Shown: piece after piece, positions 51,096-62,339 of the stretch | Layout: every line of letters starts with the position of its first letter | Position numbering within the stretch: the first letter of the stretch is position 1 | Assembly (NCBI GenBank): GCA_024695815.1 | Contig: JAILHK010000013.1 | Span: forward strand, 1 to 64,000 | Length of the DNA stretch: 64,000 nt | From: Prevotella sp. | GTDB lineage: Bacteria > Bacteroidota > Bacteroidia > Bacteroidales > Bacteroidaceae | Reading direction: 5' to 3' | Notes under the pieces: model-generated | Told to the model about the DNA's origin: nothing | Seen by the model: the letters and a program-made list of their open reading frames with translations, nothing else | Databases searched by the model: none | Position numbers and translations under genes: made by a program

Positions 51096-51271
51096 CACGA
51101 CTTAAGTCGAAAGATCTCACGACTTAAGTCGAAAGAATTCACGACTGGAGTCAAAAGATCTCACGACTTAAGTCAAAAGATCTCACGACTTAAGTCGTAA
51201 GACACCAAAGTGCCACTATTAGCATATAATAACGACACTATTAGCATATAATAGCGGCACTATTGACTTAT
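51096..51271. repeat. 22-bp-period intergenic array, 8 units in two sequence blocks
   Basis: cacgacttaagtcgaaagatct x5 then (aa)agtgccactattagcatat x3; 8 x 22 = 176 bp exactly. Confidence 0.97.
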
Positions 51272-51373
51272 AAAAAGAACTGAAACAACAAACAAAAAGG
51301 GCCCTCTGACTGCCAAGTTGTTTGCTTGACAAGCCAAAGGGCCCTATCTGTAATCCGGGAAAACCACCCGACT

Positions 51374-53161
51374 TTATTCTTTATTCTCGGCATCGATAGC
51401 CTTAATCTTATCTCTTACCAGCTGCATATCGTCCTTCAACTTCTGCACTTTGCGGTTCATCTCGTCGATGAGCGAGTTGCCCTTCTTAGAGCTGACACTG
51501 AGGAAGCCCAGGTTGTTCTCGTAGGTAGCGATATCTTGCTTCAGGTTTTCGTACTGACGCATCAGACGGGCACGCTCGTTGTCGAGTGCAGCTTCGCCAC
51601 GCTCTGCCACCTGCTTCAGATTGTCCTTGAACTTATTAAGGCGCTTCTTAGCTACAGATATGTTGAGCTCCTTATACAACTTGTCGAGTACGGCGTGGTA
51701 TTCCTCGTAAAGCTTATCCTTCTCTTTATAGGGAACATGTCCGATGGCATTGTATTCTTCAACGAGTTTCTGAACCTTTGACTGTAGGTCTTCGCCAGCC
51801 TCTTCGGCAGCAGCCTTAAGGCGAGAAATGACATCCTGCTTCTTCTCCAGGTTCTGGTGCTCCTCGCTGCGCTGACCTGCGCCAGCTGCATTGCGGGCCT
51901 CGAAGAACTTATTGCATGCTGCCAGAAATTCCTCCCACAGCTGATCGCCCAACTTCTTAGGCACCATACCTATGGTCTTCCACTCCTTTTGCAGGGCAAT
52001 GAGCTTATCGCTGGTAGAACGCCACTCGGTGCTATCCTGCAGTGCTTTAGCCTTTTCGATGAGTGCACGCTTCTTGTCAGCATTCTCCTTGAAGGCATCC
52101 TTCAGGGCCTTGAAGTGCTCGGCCTTTGCAGCAAAGAATGCATCGCAGGCGGCGCGGAAGCGCTCGAAGATTTTCACATTCATCTTCTGAGGAGCAAAAC
52201 CGATGCTCTTCCATTCCTGCTGGATGGCAATAATCTCCTGAGTAAGACGTTCCCAATCTGCACTACCCTTCTTCTCTTCGGCAACGATGGCCTCCACTTT
52301 CTCGCAGAGCACAGTTTTCTTCTGCAAGTTCTCCTCCTCGCGGGCACGAATGTCCTCGAAGTGCTGCTGGTGGCGCTTGTTGATAACGGTAGAAGCGGCC
52401 TTGAAGCGCTGCCAGATTTCCTCGCGCAGCTCCTTAGCCACAGGACCTGTCTCACGATATTCCTGGTGGAGTTTCTGCAACTGATGGAAAGCGCTGATCA
52501 CGTCTTCCTCGTCGGCCAGCTTCTCTGCTGCCTCGCAAAGGTGCGTCTTCAGTTCCAGATTCTTCTTGAAGTCGTATTCACGGGCTTCGCTGTTCAACTT
52601 CAGCAGGTCGTAGAACTGCTCCACATACAGCTGATAGCTGCGCCACAGCTCGTTGGCCTTATCGGCAGGAACACTCTTGATTTCCTTCCACTCTGCCTGT
52701 AGGGCCTTGAAGTCTTGGTACGATTTATTGGCTTCCTCGGGCGAGGTCACCATATTCTTTATCTTTTCAATGATTTCGAGTTTCTTCTTCAGATTCTCCT
52801 CCTTTTCAGCTTCCTGCTGACGGAACTGTTCGGCACGGCGTTCTTTGATGACGCCCATCTCGGCCTTGAACACTTCCTCGAGCTCATCGGGAGTCACCTG
52901 ATAGGTAGCAGGATCGCCTCCAGCATCAACATACGCTTTCTGCTGGGCATCACGCTCGGCAATGTGAAGTTTGTAGAACACGGTCTTCAGGTATTCCACC
53001 TCATCCTTTTGAGGAACCTCTTCGCCATGGGCAATTTCTTTTACCCTGTCGAGTACTTCCTTCTTAGAGGTATAGACCTTACGCTCTTCAACTGCGGCTT
53101 CTTGAGCCATTACTTCTTCCTGTGTCCCCTGTTCGAGGATGTTTTCTTGAGAGTCCATCAT
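51374..53161 (-). CDS. DUF349 domain-containing protein
   Basis: repeated ~70-aa helical modules (W..LxxxWKxIGxxPxK). Confidence 0.9.
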   Translation of the reverse strand: MMDSQENILEQGTQEEVMAQEAAVEERKVYTSKKEVLDRVKEIAHGEEVPQKDEVEYLKTVFYKLHIAERDAQQKAYVDAGGDPATYQVTPDELEEVFKAEMGVIKERRAEQFRQQEAEKEENLKKKLEIIEKIKNMVTSPEEANKSYQDFKALQAEWKEIKSVPADKANELWRSYQLYVEQFYDLLKLNSEAREYDFKKNLELKTHLCEAAEKLADEEDVISAFHQLQKLHQEYRETGPVAKELREEIWQRFKAASTVINKRHQQHFEDIRAREEENLQKKTVLCEKVEAIVAEEKKGSADWERLTQEIIAIQQEWKSIGFAPQKMNVKIFERFRAACDAFFAAKAEHFKALKDAFKENADKKRALIEKAKALQDSTEWRSTSDKLIALQKEWKTIGMVPKKLGDQLWEEFLAACNKFFEARNAAGAGQRSEEHQNLEKKQDVISRLKAAAEEAGEDLQSKVQKLVEEYNAIGHVPYKEKDKLYEEYHAVLDKLYKELNISVAKKRLNKFKDNLKQVAERGEAALDNERARLMRQYENLKQDIATYENNLGFLSVSSKKGNSLIDEMNRKVQKLKDDMQLVRDKIKAIDAENKE

Positions 53162-53270
53162 TTAACTTTTTAGTTACTGATTCGATTAGTACACACAAAA
53201 TTAGGCCTCAAAATTACGGAAAATAATTTTAACAGCCTAATTTTCTGTGATTTTTTTTCATTTTTGGGGG

Positions 53271-54197
53271 TTAAATAAGCCTTTTATACCTAAAAAACCA
53301 CCATGCAAGAGCCGAAACGCCTACTGAAATAGCCATTGCAAAGAGGAAGCCAAAGTGGCTTGACTCCATGCCATTGATAAGGTTCATACCGAACAGAGAG
53401 GCTATCAGCGTGGGGAACATCATGATAATGGTCACTGAAGTCAGCGTACGCATCACGGTATTCATGTTGTTATTGATAATCGACTGATAGGTATCCATCG
53501 TCGACTCAAGGATATTCGAATAGATATTGGTGGTTTCGCGGGCCTGCGTCATCTCGATGTTGACGTCCTCAATCAGGTCGGCATCAAGTTCGTCAATCTG
53601 CAGTTTAAACTTCAGTTTAGACAGCAGGGTCTCATTGCCACGGATAGATGTCTGGAAATACGTGAGCGAATCCTGCAGACGGCTCAGTCCTATCAGACTT
53701 TCGTTGTTCACCTCCTTGTCGAGGTTTCGCTTGGCTTTATCTATCAGCAGGTTGATTTGCTTCAGGCGCTTCAGATACCACACCGCGCTGGAAAGGAACA
53801 AACGGAAAATCATGTCCACATGGTCTGTGAAACCATCATTGCGCTTCTGCTGATAGGAAACGAAGTCTATCATCATGTTGGTCTCGTAGTAGCACACGGT
53901 AATCGTGACGTCGCGCTTGTGGATAATACCCAGAGGCACCGTGGTATAGGGTGTGCGCGAACGCACCTCCTTGACGTAGGGAATACGCAAGATGATGAGC
54001 ATCCATCCGTCATCGTATTCATAACGGGCACGCTCGTCGGTATCGCTGATGTCTGAAATAAAATAATCGGGTATGCCAAAGCGCTCTTCCAACTCGCGCT
54101 GGTCTTCGTCTGTTGGACACGTCACCTGTATCCAGCAATTAGGCTGCCACTCCTGCAGTTGGCTCAGCCCCTCTGTTGTGTTCCAATAGGTCTTCAT
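53271..54197 (-). CDS. corA: CorA-family magnesium transporter
   Basis: C-terminal MFPTLIASLFGMNLINGMES (GMN motif); start set to MKTYWN. Confidence 0.95.
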   Translation of the reverse strand: MKTYWNTTEGLSQLQEWQPNCWIQVTCPTDEDQRELEERFGIPDYFISDISDTDERARYEYDDGWMLIILRIPYVKEVRSRTPYTTVPLGIIHKRDVTITVCYYETNMMIDFVSYQQKRNDGFTDHVDMIFRLFLSSAVWYLKRLKQINLLIDKAKRNLDKEVNNESLIGLSRLQDSLTYFQTSIRGNETLLSKLKFKLQIDELDADLIEDVNIEMTQARETTNIYSNILESTMDTYQSIINNNMNTVMRTLTSVTIIMMFPTLIASLFGMNLINGMESSHFGFLFAMAISVGVSALAWWFFRYKRLI

Positions 54198-54201
54198 ATT
54201 G

Positions 54202-54355
54202 CTAATCCGTTTGATAATACCACAAGTACGAAAGCGCGAAAGCACTCGTGTACATGGATAGTTTTACGAAAATGATTTAGCGGCAAAGGGATTAGCAGCC
54301 TTGTCGCTATCCCCCGCCATTACGAATTGTAATTGTCCGCCGGGTAATCGTCCAT
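54202..54355 (-). promoter_or_regulatory. corA leader with three short tandem uORFs
   Basis: MDDYPADNYNS* (54320-54355), MAGDSDKAANPFAAKSFS* (54264-54320, TAATG overlap), MYTSAFALSYLWYYQTD* (54202-54255); TACCTTTG box upstream. Confidence 0.45.
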
Positions 54356-54510
54356 AATTTTGTTGATAATTGGTTTAACGACTGCAAAGGTACGAGAAAA
54401 AAAGTAAAAAACACACAAATTGCGGAAATTATTTGCCTTTTTTTTTATTAAACAATTGTTTCTCAATTATTATGCGTACCTTTGCAGTGTTTTTAAAAAC
54501 AAAGAAGAGC

Positions 54511-56100
54511 ATGGTCTATAAATACGACTTTCTTATTATTGGTTCAGGAGTAGCGGGCATGAGTTATGCCCTAAAGGTAGCACGCGCCAACAAAGGTAAA
54601 GTGTGCATGATTTGCAAAACAACACTTGACGAAGCCAACACCTCGTTTGCACAGGGCGGCGTGGCGTCGGTTACCAACCTGCTGGTCGACAACTTTGACA
54701 AGCACATTGAAGACACCATGATAGCAGGCGACTATATTTCTGATCGCGCTGCCGTGGAACAGGTGGTTAGAAACGCACCCAAACAGATTAAAGAGCTGGT
54801 AAACTGGGGCGTAAACTTCGATAAGAAGGAAGATGGAAACTTCGATCTGCACCGCGAAGGCGGACACTCGGAATTCCGCATTCTGCACCATGCCGACGAT
54901 ACCGGAGCAGAGATTCAGCGCGGTCTGATGGAAGCTGTGCGCAACAATCCTAACATTGACATCAAGGAAAACCACTTTGCCGTTGAGATTATCACACAGC
55001 ACCACCTGGGTGCCAAGGTGACACGACGCACACCATATATTAACTGTTATGGTGCATACGTGCTGAACCCAGAGACAGAGAAAGTGGATACATATCTGGC
55101 AAAGGTCACCGTGATGTGTACTGGCGGATGCGGTGCTGTTTATCAGACGACCACCAACCCCGTGATTGCCACTGGCGATGGCGAGGCCATGGTCTATCGT
55201 GCAAAAGGTACGGTGGCCGACATGGAGTTTGTGCAGTTCCACCCCACAGCCCTCTACTCGCCCGGAGAGACCCACCCTGCCTTCCTTATCACTGAAGCCA
55301 TGCGCGGCTATGGCGGCATATTGCGTCTGCCAAACGGCGAGAGCTTCATGGAGAAATACGACGAGCGTCTGTCGTTGGCGCCACGCGACATTGTGGCTCG
55401 CGCCATCGATAAAGAGATGAAGATTCACGGATTGGATCACGTCTGTCTGGACGTGACACATAAGGATCCTGCCGAGACGCGCCGTCACTTCCCCAATATC
55501 TACCAGAAGTGCCTGTCTATGGGCATCGACATCACCACCGACTATATTCCCGTGCGCCCCGCAGCCCACTACATGTGCGGTGGCATCAAGGTGGATTTGA
55601 ATGGTTGCTCAAGCATCGAACGTCTCTACGCCATCGGCGAGTGTTCTTGCACTGGTCTGCACGGTGGCAACCGTCTGGCGTCTAACTCACTTATCGAGGC
55701 TGTGGTCTATGCCGATGCGGCTGCCAAACACTCACTGGAGCATGTGGACCTCTACGACTTCAACGAGAAAGTGCCCGAATGGAACGACGAGGGTACGCTG
55801 ACCAACGAAGAGAAGGTGCTCATCACTCAATCTGTAAAAGAGGTCGGGGAAATCATGTCGAACTATGTAGGTATCGTGCGTTCAGACCTTCGTCTGCATC
55901 GTGCATGGGTGCGCCTTGACACACTCTATGAAGAGACCGAGAACCTGTTTAAACGCGTGAAAGCCACAAAGGACATCTGCGAACTGCGCAACATGATCAA
56001 CGTGGGCTACCTGATTACTCGTTTTGCCCTTGAGCGCAAAGAAAGCCGAGGTCTGCACTACACCATCGACTATCCGGCTCATGCCTACGACAAAGAATAA
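54511..56100 (+). CDS. nadB: L-aspartate oxidase
   Basis: YDFLIIGSGVAGMSYALKVA...ANTSFAQGGVASV...HREGGHSEFRILH. Confidence 0.96.
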   Translation: MVYKYDFLIIGSGVAGMSYALKVARANKGKVCMICKTTLDEANTSFAQGGVASVTNLLVDNFDKHIEDTMIAGDYISDRAAVEQVVRNAPKQIKELVNWGVNFDKKEDGNFDLHREGGHSEFRILHHADDTGAEIQRGLMEAVRNNPNIDIKENHFAVEIITQHHLGAKVTRRTPYINCYGAYVLNPETEKVDTYLAKVTVMCTGGCGAVYQTTTNPVIATGDGEAMVYRAKGTVADMEFVQFHPTALYSPGETHPAFLITEAMRGYGGILRLPNGESFMEKYDERLSLAPRDIVARAIDKEMKIHGLDHVCLDVTHKDPAETRRHFPNIYQKCLSMGIDITTDYIPVRPAAHYMCGGIKVDLNGCSSIERLYAIGECSCTGLHGGNRLASNSLIEAVVYADAAAKHSLEHVDLYDFNEKVPEWNDEGTLTNEEKVLITQSVKEVGEIMSNYVGIVRSDLRLHRAWVRLDTLYEETENLFKRVKATKDICELRNMINVGYLITRFALERKESRGLHYTIDYPAHAYDKE

Positions 56101-56181
56101 GAAAAGTTTCGAGCAGAATCAGAAATGGTTCTAAAGAAAAGGAAAACAAGTCTGAGAAATCAGAAATAGAACATAAAAGAA

Positions 56182-56213
56182 AGAGCGACAACCAGCATGG
56201 TGTGTCGCTCTTT
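56182..56213. terminator. hairpin terminator
   Basis: agagcgaca...tgtcgctct. Confidence 0.65.
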
Positions 56214-56221
56214 CACGTTAT

Positions 56222-56749
56222 TTATTCAATTTTTTTACCCTTGTAATATACATCATAGGAGTCTTCACCATAGCCATCACCTGTATATTTAAAGGTTAAC
56301 GCCATGGCACCATCGACCTTCTGGCCATAGTAGAACACCGTGAAGGAGTCCTTTGCATAGCCTCCACCCAGCTCTTTAAATGATTGTGCATGCGCATCCA
56401 ACTTCTTGTTGCCATAATAGACGTTGAACTTTGTCTTATAGTAACCGCGATGCGATGGCGGAAGTTCTTCGTTACGCCCTTGATTACGCCAGCTGCTGGG
56501 CTCTTTCAATCGGAACGAAGAAGGGTCTACATTCTCCAACACACGGCCATCCATATAGACATTGTACCTATCCTTGGCATAGCCACAACCCAAATCACGG
56601 AAGGTACGAGCATCGGCATACTTCAACAACGCATGACCAAAATAGACGTGTCCGCGGTCTATCTCATAGTGCTGAGCACTGGCAAACAAGCAAAAGCCTG
56701 TCATTACTAACAGCAAAAGCGATTTGCGAAAAACAGATGTTTGAGTCAT
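56222..56749 (-). CDS. DKNYY-like repeat exported protein
   Basis: repeats of (Y/F)xxLGxGYAKDxxxVYxxGxxL. Confidence 0.8.
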   Translation of the reverse strand: MTQTSVFRKSLLLLVMTGFCLFASAQHYEIDRGHVYFGHALLKYADARTFRDLGCGYAKDRYNVYMDGRVLENVDPSSFRLKEPSSWRNQGRNEELPPSHRGYYKTKFNVYYGNKKLDAHAQSFKELGGGYAKDSFTVFYYGQKVDGAMALTFKYTGDGYGEDSYDVYYKGKKIE

Positions 56750-56870
56750 AATCTTATAGTTTTAAATGGTTGATGGTGCAAAGATAAGGAATATCAACAA
56801 AAAAAGAATAGGAATTTCCGCATAACTATGGAGGAAATCCCTATTCTTTAGAATATTTAACTAGGCTGTT

Positions 56871-59534
56871 TTAGAGGTTTGCCAGTTCAACAACCTTATC
56901 AACAGCAGCACTGAGTCCGTCAACGCTCTTACCGCCAGCCTGTGCAAAGTGAGGCTGACCACCGCCACCACCCTGGATGAGCTTAGCAGCTTCGCGAACC
57001 ATCTGACCAGCATTCAACTTGTGGTCGGCCACCATGTCGTCGCTCATCATGATAGAAAGCTGTGGCTTATTGTCAGCATGCGTTCCAAGTACGCAAAGCA
57101 GAGAACCCTCGACTGCGGCGCGAACCTTGAAGACCAAGTCCTTGGCAGCAGCAGGAGCCATGGGCAGCACGGCAGAAACAACCTTCACACCATTGATATC
57201 ACGGGCCTTCTCAACCAACTGCTTGGCAGCGCGCTCTACAGCCTGAGCCTGGAAGCTCTCAATCTCTTTCTTCATAGAGTCGTGCTCCTCGATATACTTA
57301 CGGATTACGCCCTGGAGGTCCTTGGCATTGTTGAAGAACGACTTCACAGCACGGAGCATATCCTCGGTCTGGTACAACAGTTCCTCGCACTCCTTACCGG
57401 TCTTGGCTTCGATACGACGAATGCCGGCAGCAACGCTGCTCTCTGAGACAATCTTGAAGAAACCGATACGACCTGTGCTGCTGGCATGAACACCACCACA
57501 GAACTCGCATGAGGGACCGAAGCGAACCACACGCACCTTGTCGCCATACTTCTCGCCAAAGAGGGCGATGGCGCCAAGTTTCTTGGCCTCATCGAAAGGC
57601 ATATCGCGATGCTCATCGAGAGGAATATCCTGACGAATCATGTCGTTGACCATACGCTCTACCTCGCGAATCTGCTCGTCGGTAACCTTCTCGAAGTGTG
57701 AGAAGTCGAAACGCAGCGTGTCAGGGCTTACAAAAGAACCCTTCTGCTCAACATGGTCGCCCAGTACCTGCTTCAACGCATAGTCAAGCAGGTGAGTTGC
57801 TGTATGATTAGCGGCAGAGGCATCACGCTTGTCGGTATCAACACAAGCCATGAACTGTGCAGCAGTATCCTTAGGCAACTGCTTCACGATATGTACGCTC
57901 TGACCATTCTCTCGCTTGGTGTCGATAATCTCGATGGTCTCATTCTCTGAAACCAGTACGCCCTGGTCGCCTACCTGTCCACCCATCTCACCATAGAAAG
58001 GTGTGTTGTCGAGAACCAGCTCATAGAACTCGTTCTTTTTCTGTGTCACCTTACGATAGCGCAGGATGCGACACTCGTATTCAGTAAAGTCATAACCAAC
58101 GAACTGCTGTTCGCCTGCTGCCAGCTCAACCCAATCAGAGTTCTCGACAGCAGCGGCATTACGAGCGCGGTCTTTCTGCTTCTGCATCTCGGCATTGAAC
58201 TGCTCTTCGTTGACGGTGAAGCCGTTCTCACGACAGATCAGTTCGGTGAGGTCGAGAGGGAAACCATAGGTATCAAACAGACGGAACGCCTGAACGCCAT
58301 CCAGCTCTTTCTTACCTTCAGCCTTCAACTGCTCCATAGCGTCATTCAGCATGCCAATACCTTTCTCCAGTGTACGCAGGAACGAGTCTTCTTCTTCCTT
58401 CATCACCTTGGCAATCAAGGTCTGCTGAGCCTTCAACTCGGGGAAAGCATCGCCCATCTCCTGAACAAGTGTAGGCAGGAGCTTATAGAGGAAAGCCTCT
58501 TTCTGTCCGAGGAAGGTGTAAGCGTAACGTACGGCACGGCGCAAGATACGACGAATAACGTAGCCGGCCTTTGCGTTTGAAGGCAACTGGCCGTCGGCGA
58601 TAGAGAAGGCAACAGCACGCAGGTGGTCGGCACAAACACGCATTGCCACGTTGATATCGTCTTGCTCCTTGCTGATAGGATTCTCTGTCTCTTCCTCGAA
58701 TGTAAAGTATTTCAATCCTGTAATCTGCTGTTCGGTCTTGATGATGGGCTGGAACACGTCTGTGTCATAGTTAGAGTGCTTGCCCTGCATCATACGAACC
58801 AAACGCTCGAAGCCCATACCGGTGTCAATAACATTCATTGACAGGGGCTCCAACGAGCCGTCGGCCTTACGGTTGAACTGCATGAACACGATGTTCCAAA
58901 TCTCAATAACCTGAGGATCGTCCTGGTTCACCAGCTCACGACCACTCTTGCCACTGGCTTTGCGCTGCTCGGGGGTACGAGAGTCAACGTGAATCTCAGA
59001 ACAGGGGCCACAGGGACCGGTGTCGCCCATTTCCCAGAAGTTATCGTGCTTATTACCATTGATGATATGATCGACAGGCACGTGCTTAGCCCAGTATTTT
59101 GCAGCCTCATCATCGCGAGGAATATTTTCCTCAGGAGAACCTTCGAACACGGTGACATAAAGATCTTCTGGATTCAGTTTCAGAACATCTACGAGATATT
59201 CCCATGCCATGTCGATGGCACCCTCTTTGAAGTAGTCACCAAAGCTCCAGTTGCCCAGCATCTCGAACATGGTGTGGTGGTAGGTGTCATGTCCTACTTC
59301 CTCCAAGTCATTGTGCTTACCAGAAACACGCAAGCACTTCTGTGTATCCGCTCGACGGCGAGGCTCTGGGTCGCGTGTACCCAGGATAATATCTTTCCAC
59401 TGGTTCATACCAGCGTTGGTAAACATCAACGTTGGGTCGTCTTTAATCACCATTGGTGCAGAAGGCACAATGGCATGCTGTTTCGACTCAAAAAAATTCT
59501 TAAACGAGTCGCGAATCTCTTTAGCGGTCATCAT
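56871..59534 (-). CDS. alaS: alanine-tRNA ligase
   Basis: [29 protein letters not shown]...; C-terminal [14 protein letters not shown]. Confidence 0.98.
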   Translation of the reverse strand: MMTAKEIRDSFKNFFESKQHAIVPSAPMVIKDDPTLMFTNAGMNQWKDIILGTRDPEPRRRADTQKCLRVSGKHNDLEEVGHDTYHHTMFEMLGNWSFGDYFKEGAIDMAWEYLVDVLKLNPEDLYVTVFEGSPEENIPRDDEAAKYWAKHVPVDHIINGNKHDNFWEMGDTGPCGPCSEIHVDSRTPEQRKASGKSGRELVNQDDPQVIEIWNIVFMQFNRKADGSLEPLSMNVIDTGMGFERLVRMMQGKHSNYDTDVFQPIIKTEQQITGLKYFTFEEETENPISKEQDDINVAMRVCADHLRAVAFSIADGQLPSNAKAGYVIRRILRRAVRYAYTFLGQKEAFLYKLLPTLVQEMGDAFPELKAQQTLIAKVMKEEEDSFLRTLEKGIGMLNDAMEQLKAEGKKELDGVQAFRLFDTYGFPLDLTELICRENGFTVNEEQFNAEMQKQKDRARNAAAVENSDWVELAAGEQQFVGYDFTEYECRILRYRKVTQKKNEFYELVLDNTPFYGEMGGQVGDQGVLVSENETIEIIDTKRENGQSVHIVKQLPKDTAAQFMACVDTDKRDASAANHTATHLLDYALKQVLGDHVEQKGSFVSPDTLRFDFSHFEKVTDEQIREVERMVNDMIRQDIPLDEHRDMPFDEAKKLGAIALFGEKYGDKVRVVRFGPSCEFCGGVHASSTGRIGFFKIVSESSVAAGIRRIEAKTGKECEELLYQTEDMLRAVKSFFNNAKDLQGVIRKYIEEHDSMKKEIESFQAQAVERAAKQLVEKARDINGVKVVSAVLPMAPAAAKDLVFKVRAAVEGSLLCVLGTHADNKPQLSIMMSDDMVADHKLNAGQMVREAAKLIQGGGGGQPHFAQAGGKSVDGLSAAVDKVVELANL

Positions 59535-59644
59535 TGTTTCTATACTTTATATACAATTTGGGTGCAAAATTACAAAAAAATGGCGAATAAACGATGACGA
59601 ATTAAGAATTATTTCGTATCTTTGCAAACAAATGAAGATGTATT

Positions 59645-59995
59645 ATGGCACTGAATCTTAACAAAAACCTGAAGTTGTACTATTCCATTAAGGAAGTGGC
59701 TGAAATGTTCGACCTTAATGAGAGTACATTGCGCTATTGGGAAACCGAGTTCCCCCATTTGAAACCTAAGACGATGGGGCCTAACAAAATTCGCCAATAT
59801 TCAGAAAAAGACATCAAACAAATCAAGTTGATTTACAATCTGGTCAAGGAGCGTGGATTCAAGATATCTGCTGCCAAAAGCATTATCAACAACAACCGTG
59901 ACGGTGCAGACAAGACTGCTGATATTCTGGCGCGACTTGTCAGTGTAAAAGAAGATTTGCAAGCCTTAAAAAAGCAATTGGACGGACTCCAGTAG
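59645..59995 (+). CDS. MerR-family transcriptional regulator
   Basis: YYSIKEVAEMFDLNESTLRYWETEFPHLKPKT. Confidence 0.93.
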   Translation: MALNLNKNLKLYYSIKEVAEMFDLNESTLRYWETEFPHLKPKTMGPNKIRQYSEKDIKQIKLIYNLVKERGFKISAAKSIINNNRDGADKTADILARLVSVKEDLQALKKQLDGLQ

Positions 59996-60016
59996 AGTTC
60001 GTCCAATTGCTTTTTA
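59968..60016. terminator. terminator stem overlapping the 3' end of the MerR gene
   Basis: GCAATTGGACGGACTC-cagta-GAGTTCGTCCAATTGC flanked by A- and T-runs. Confidence 0.8.
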
Positions 60017-60019
60017 TAC

Positions 60020-62293
60020 CTACATAATCTGTGAAATTTCTTTCAAGTCGTCTATTTCCTTCAGACTGCTGATAATCGATTTCACATCGTCTCGATCATG
60101 AACCTTTAGGTCTATCCATCCTTCGAAGATGCCGTCTTCTGTGGTGAAGGTCAACTTGCGAATATCCACATTCAACTGATTGGAAATGACCTGAGTAACC
60201 TCATTCACCAATCCTCTACGATCAATACCTCCCAAGCGAATCGTAGCATCAAAGAACAGATTCTTGTGCATATCCCATTTAGCATCCAGGATGCGGTTGC
60301 CATAGCTAGCCTTCAACTTATTGGCTACAGGGCAGGCACGCTTATGAATCTCAATAAGGTTCTGATTGTCTATATAGCCCAAAGCATCATCGCCCGGAAT
60401 GGGATGACAACATGTGGGGAAGATATATTGTTTGATATTCTGAGCAGTGATATAAATAGGTTTCTTTCTGTTGAACTTCTCGGGAACGATAAAGAGTTCA
60501 GGCTGGTCATTAACAGCCTTCTTGGCCTTAACGAAAGGCACATACTTACGCCATCCGCCATTACTCTCGCTCTTTGACTTGTGTTTGCCATTAAGCTCGT
60601 CCACATCCTCGTCACCAAGAATGATGCGTTTCTCTCCCATAGCCAGGAAGAAGGGTTCGCGGCGGGTGAAGTCGTGCAAGTGCATCAGTTGGTCAATATG
60701 ACTTTGATTAGACTCGAAGCCATTCTTCTTAAACCAGTCGTCAAGCAGTTCCTCACCTTTCTTCTGCACCTCGCGATTGTCTCTGCGCAGGATAGCCTGA
60801 ATCTTTGCCTTTGCCTTTGCCGTAGAAACGAAATTGATCCACGAAGGCTGTACACGTTGTGACTTAGAGGTCAGGATTTCCACCTGGTCTCCGCTATTCA
60901 AGCGATGACTCAGAGGCACCAGCTTATGGTTGACCTTGGCACCAATACAATGCGAGCCTAAGAACGTATGGATAGAGAAGGCAAAGTCAAGCACTGTGCA
61001 CTCGGCAGGCATCGTCTTAATCTCACCCTTTGGCGTGAAGACAAAAATCTCGCTTGCAAAAAGATTCAGCTTGATAGAATCGATAAAGTCCATCGCGTCT
61101 GGCTGTGGATCGTCAAGTATCTCCTTGATGGTACGAAGCCATTCGTTCAACTCGTTTTCATCCTCACTGTATTCGCCATCCTCCTGCTCACCTTCTTTGT
61201 ATTTCCAATGAGCTGCCAAACCTTGTTCGGCAATTTCGTCCATTCGTTCTGAACGAATCTGCACTTCTATCCAATGGCCCTCCTTTGACATCAGGGTGAC
61301 GTGCAACGCCTGATAGCCATTTGCTTTAGGATGGCTCACCCAGTCTCGCAGACGATCGGGATGACTCTCGTATATCTTGCCTAATTCTACATAGATATTA
61401 AAGCACTCACGAGCTTCCGCCTCCTTACTTGATGCTTTAAAGATGATACGCACAGCCAGGATGTCATAGACCTCCTCGAACGTGACATGCTTCTTCTGCA
61501 TCTTGTTCCAGATAGAATAAGGCGTCTTGATGCGCTCCTTGATCTGGTATTGCACGCCCATGCGTTTCAACATGTCCTCAATAGGAGCCGTAAACAGGTC
61601 GAACGACTGATGACGCGTCTTATAAGTCTCGGCCAACTTATGTTCGATGGTGGCATACTCCTCTGGATGTTCAAACTTGAAACTAAGATTTTCAAGTTCC
61701 GACTTTATCTTATAGAGTCCCAATCGATGAGCCAATGGCGCATAGAGATAGAGTGTCTCGCCAGCAATCTTATACTGCTTATTGGCCGGCTGCGATTCCA
61801 ACGTACGCATATTGTGAAGACGGTCGGCAATCTTTATCAGAATGACACGAATATCCTCACTCATCGTGAGCAGCAGCTTCTTAAAGTTCTCTGCCTGTGC
61901 AGACGCTTTCTCACCAAAGATACCACCACTGATTTTGGTCAGCCCGTCAACAATCTGGGCAATCTTTGGACCAAACATATTGGAGATATCCTCTACCGTA
62001 TAGTCGGTATCCTCTACGACATCATGCAGCAAGGCAGCGCAGATGCTGGTAGAACCCAATCCAATCTCCGAACACACAATCTGTGCAACGGCAATGGGAT
62101 GCATAATATAAGGTTCGCCCGACAAACGACGTACGCCCTTATGAGCCTGACGTGCAAAGTTGAATGCTTTTGCAATCAGGTCAACCTTCTTACGATGGCG
62201 CGAGTTCAAGTAGTTATTTATCAAGCGGTCATAGGCCTCGTTGATCATCTGATCATCGGCCTCTTCGCGTCGCATCATCTCTTCATCATCCAT
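60020..62293 (-). CDS. bifunctional (p)ppGpp synthetase/hydrolase
   Basis: HDVVEDTDYT, HP..GYQALHVTL, TGS and ACT domains. Confidence 0.96.
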   Translation of the reverse strand: MDDEEMMRREEADDQMINEAYDRLINNYLNSRHRKKVDLIAKAFNFARQAHKGVRRLSGEPYIMHPIAVAQIVCSEIGLGSTSICAALLHDVVEDTDYTVEDISNMFGPKIAQIVDGLTKISGGIFGEKASAQAENFKKLLLTMSEDIRVILIKIADRLHNMRTLESQPANKQYKIAGETLYLYAPLAHRLGLYKIKSELENLSFKFEHPEEYATIEHKLAETYKTRHQSFDLFTAPIEDMLKRMGVQYQIKERIKTPYSIWNKMQKKHVTFEEVYDILAVRIIFKASSKEAEARECFNIYVELGKIYESHPDRLRDWVSHPKANGYQALHVTLMSKEGHWIEVQIRSERMDEIAEQGLAAHWKYKEGEQEDGEYSEDENELNEWLRTIKEILDDPQPDAMDFIDSIKLNLFASEIFVFTPKGEIKTMPAECTVLDFAFSIHTFLGSHCIGAKVNHKLVPLSHRLNSGDQVEILTSKSQRVQPSWINFVSTAKAKAKIQAILRRDNREVQKKGEELLDDWFKKNGFESNQSHIDQLMHLHDFTRREPFFLAMGEKRIILGDEDVDELNGKHKSKSESNGGWRKYVPFVKAKKAVNDQPELFIVPEKFNRKKPIYITAQNIKQYIFPTCCHPIPGDDALGYIDNQNLIEIHKRACPVANKLKASYGNRILDAKWDMHKNLFFDATIRLGGIDRRGLVNEVTQVISNQLNVDIRKLTFTTEDGIFEGWIDLKVHDRDDVKSIISSLKEIDDLKEISQIM

Positions 62294-62339
62294 AGTATTC
62301 CCCCTTAACCTTATACCTTAATATATTATAATAGCAATA

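Noticed and set aside
54571-55569. 332-aa minus-strand ORF inside nadB
   Set aside because: Antisense shadow ORF of nadB
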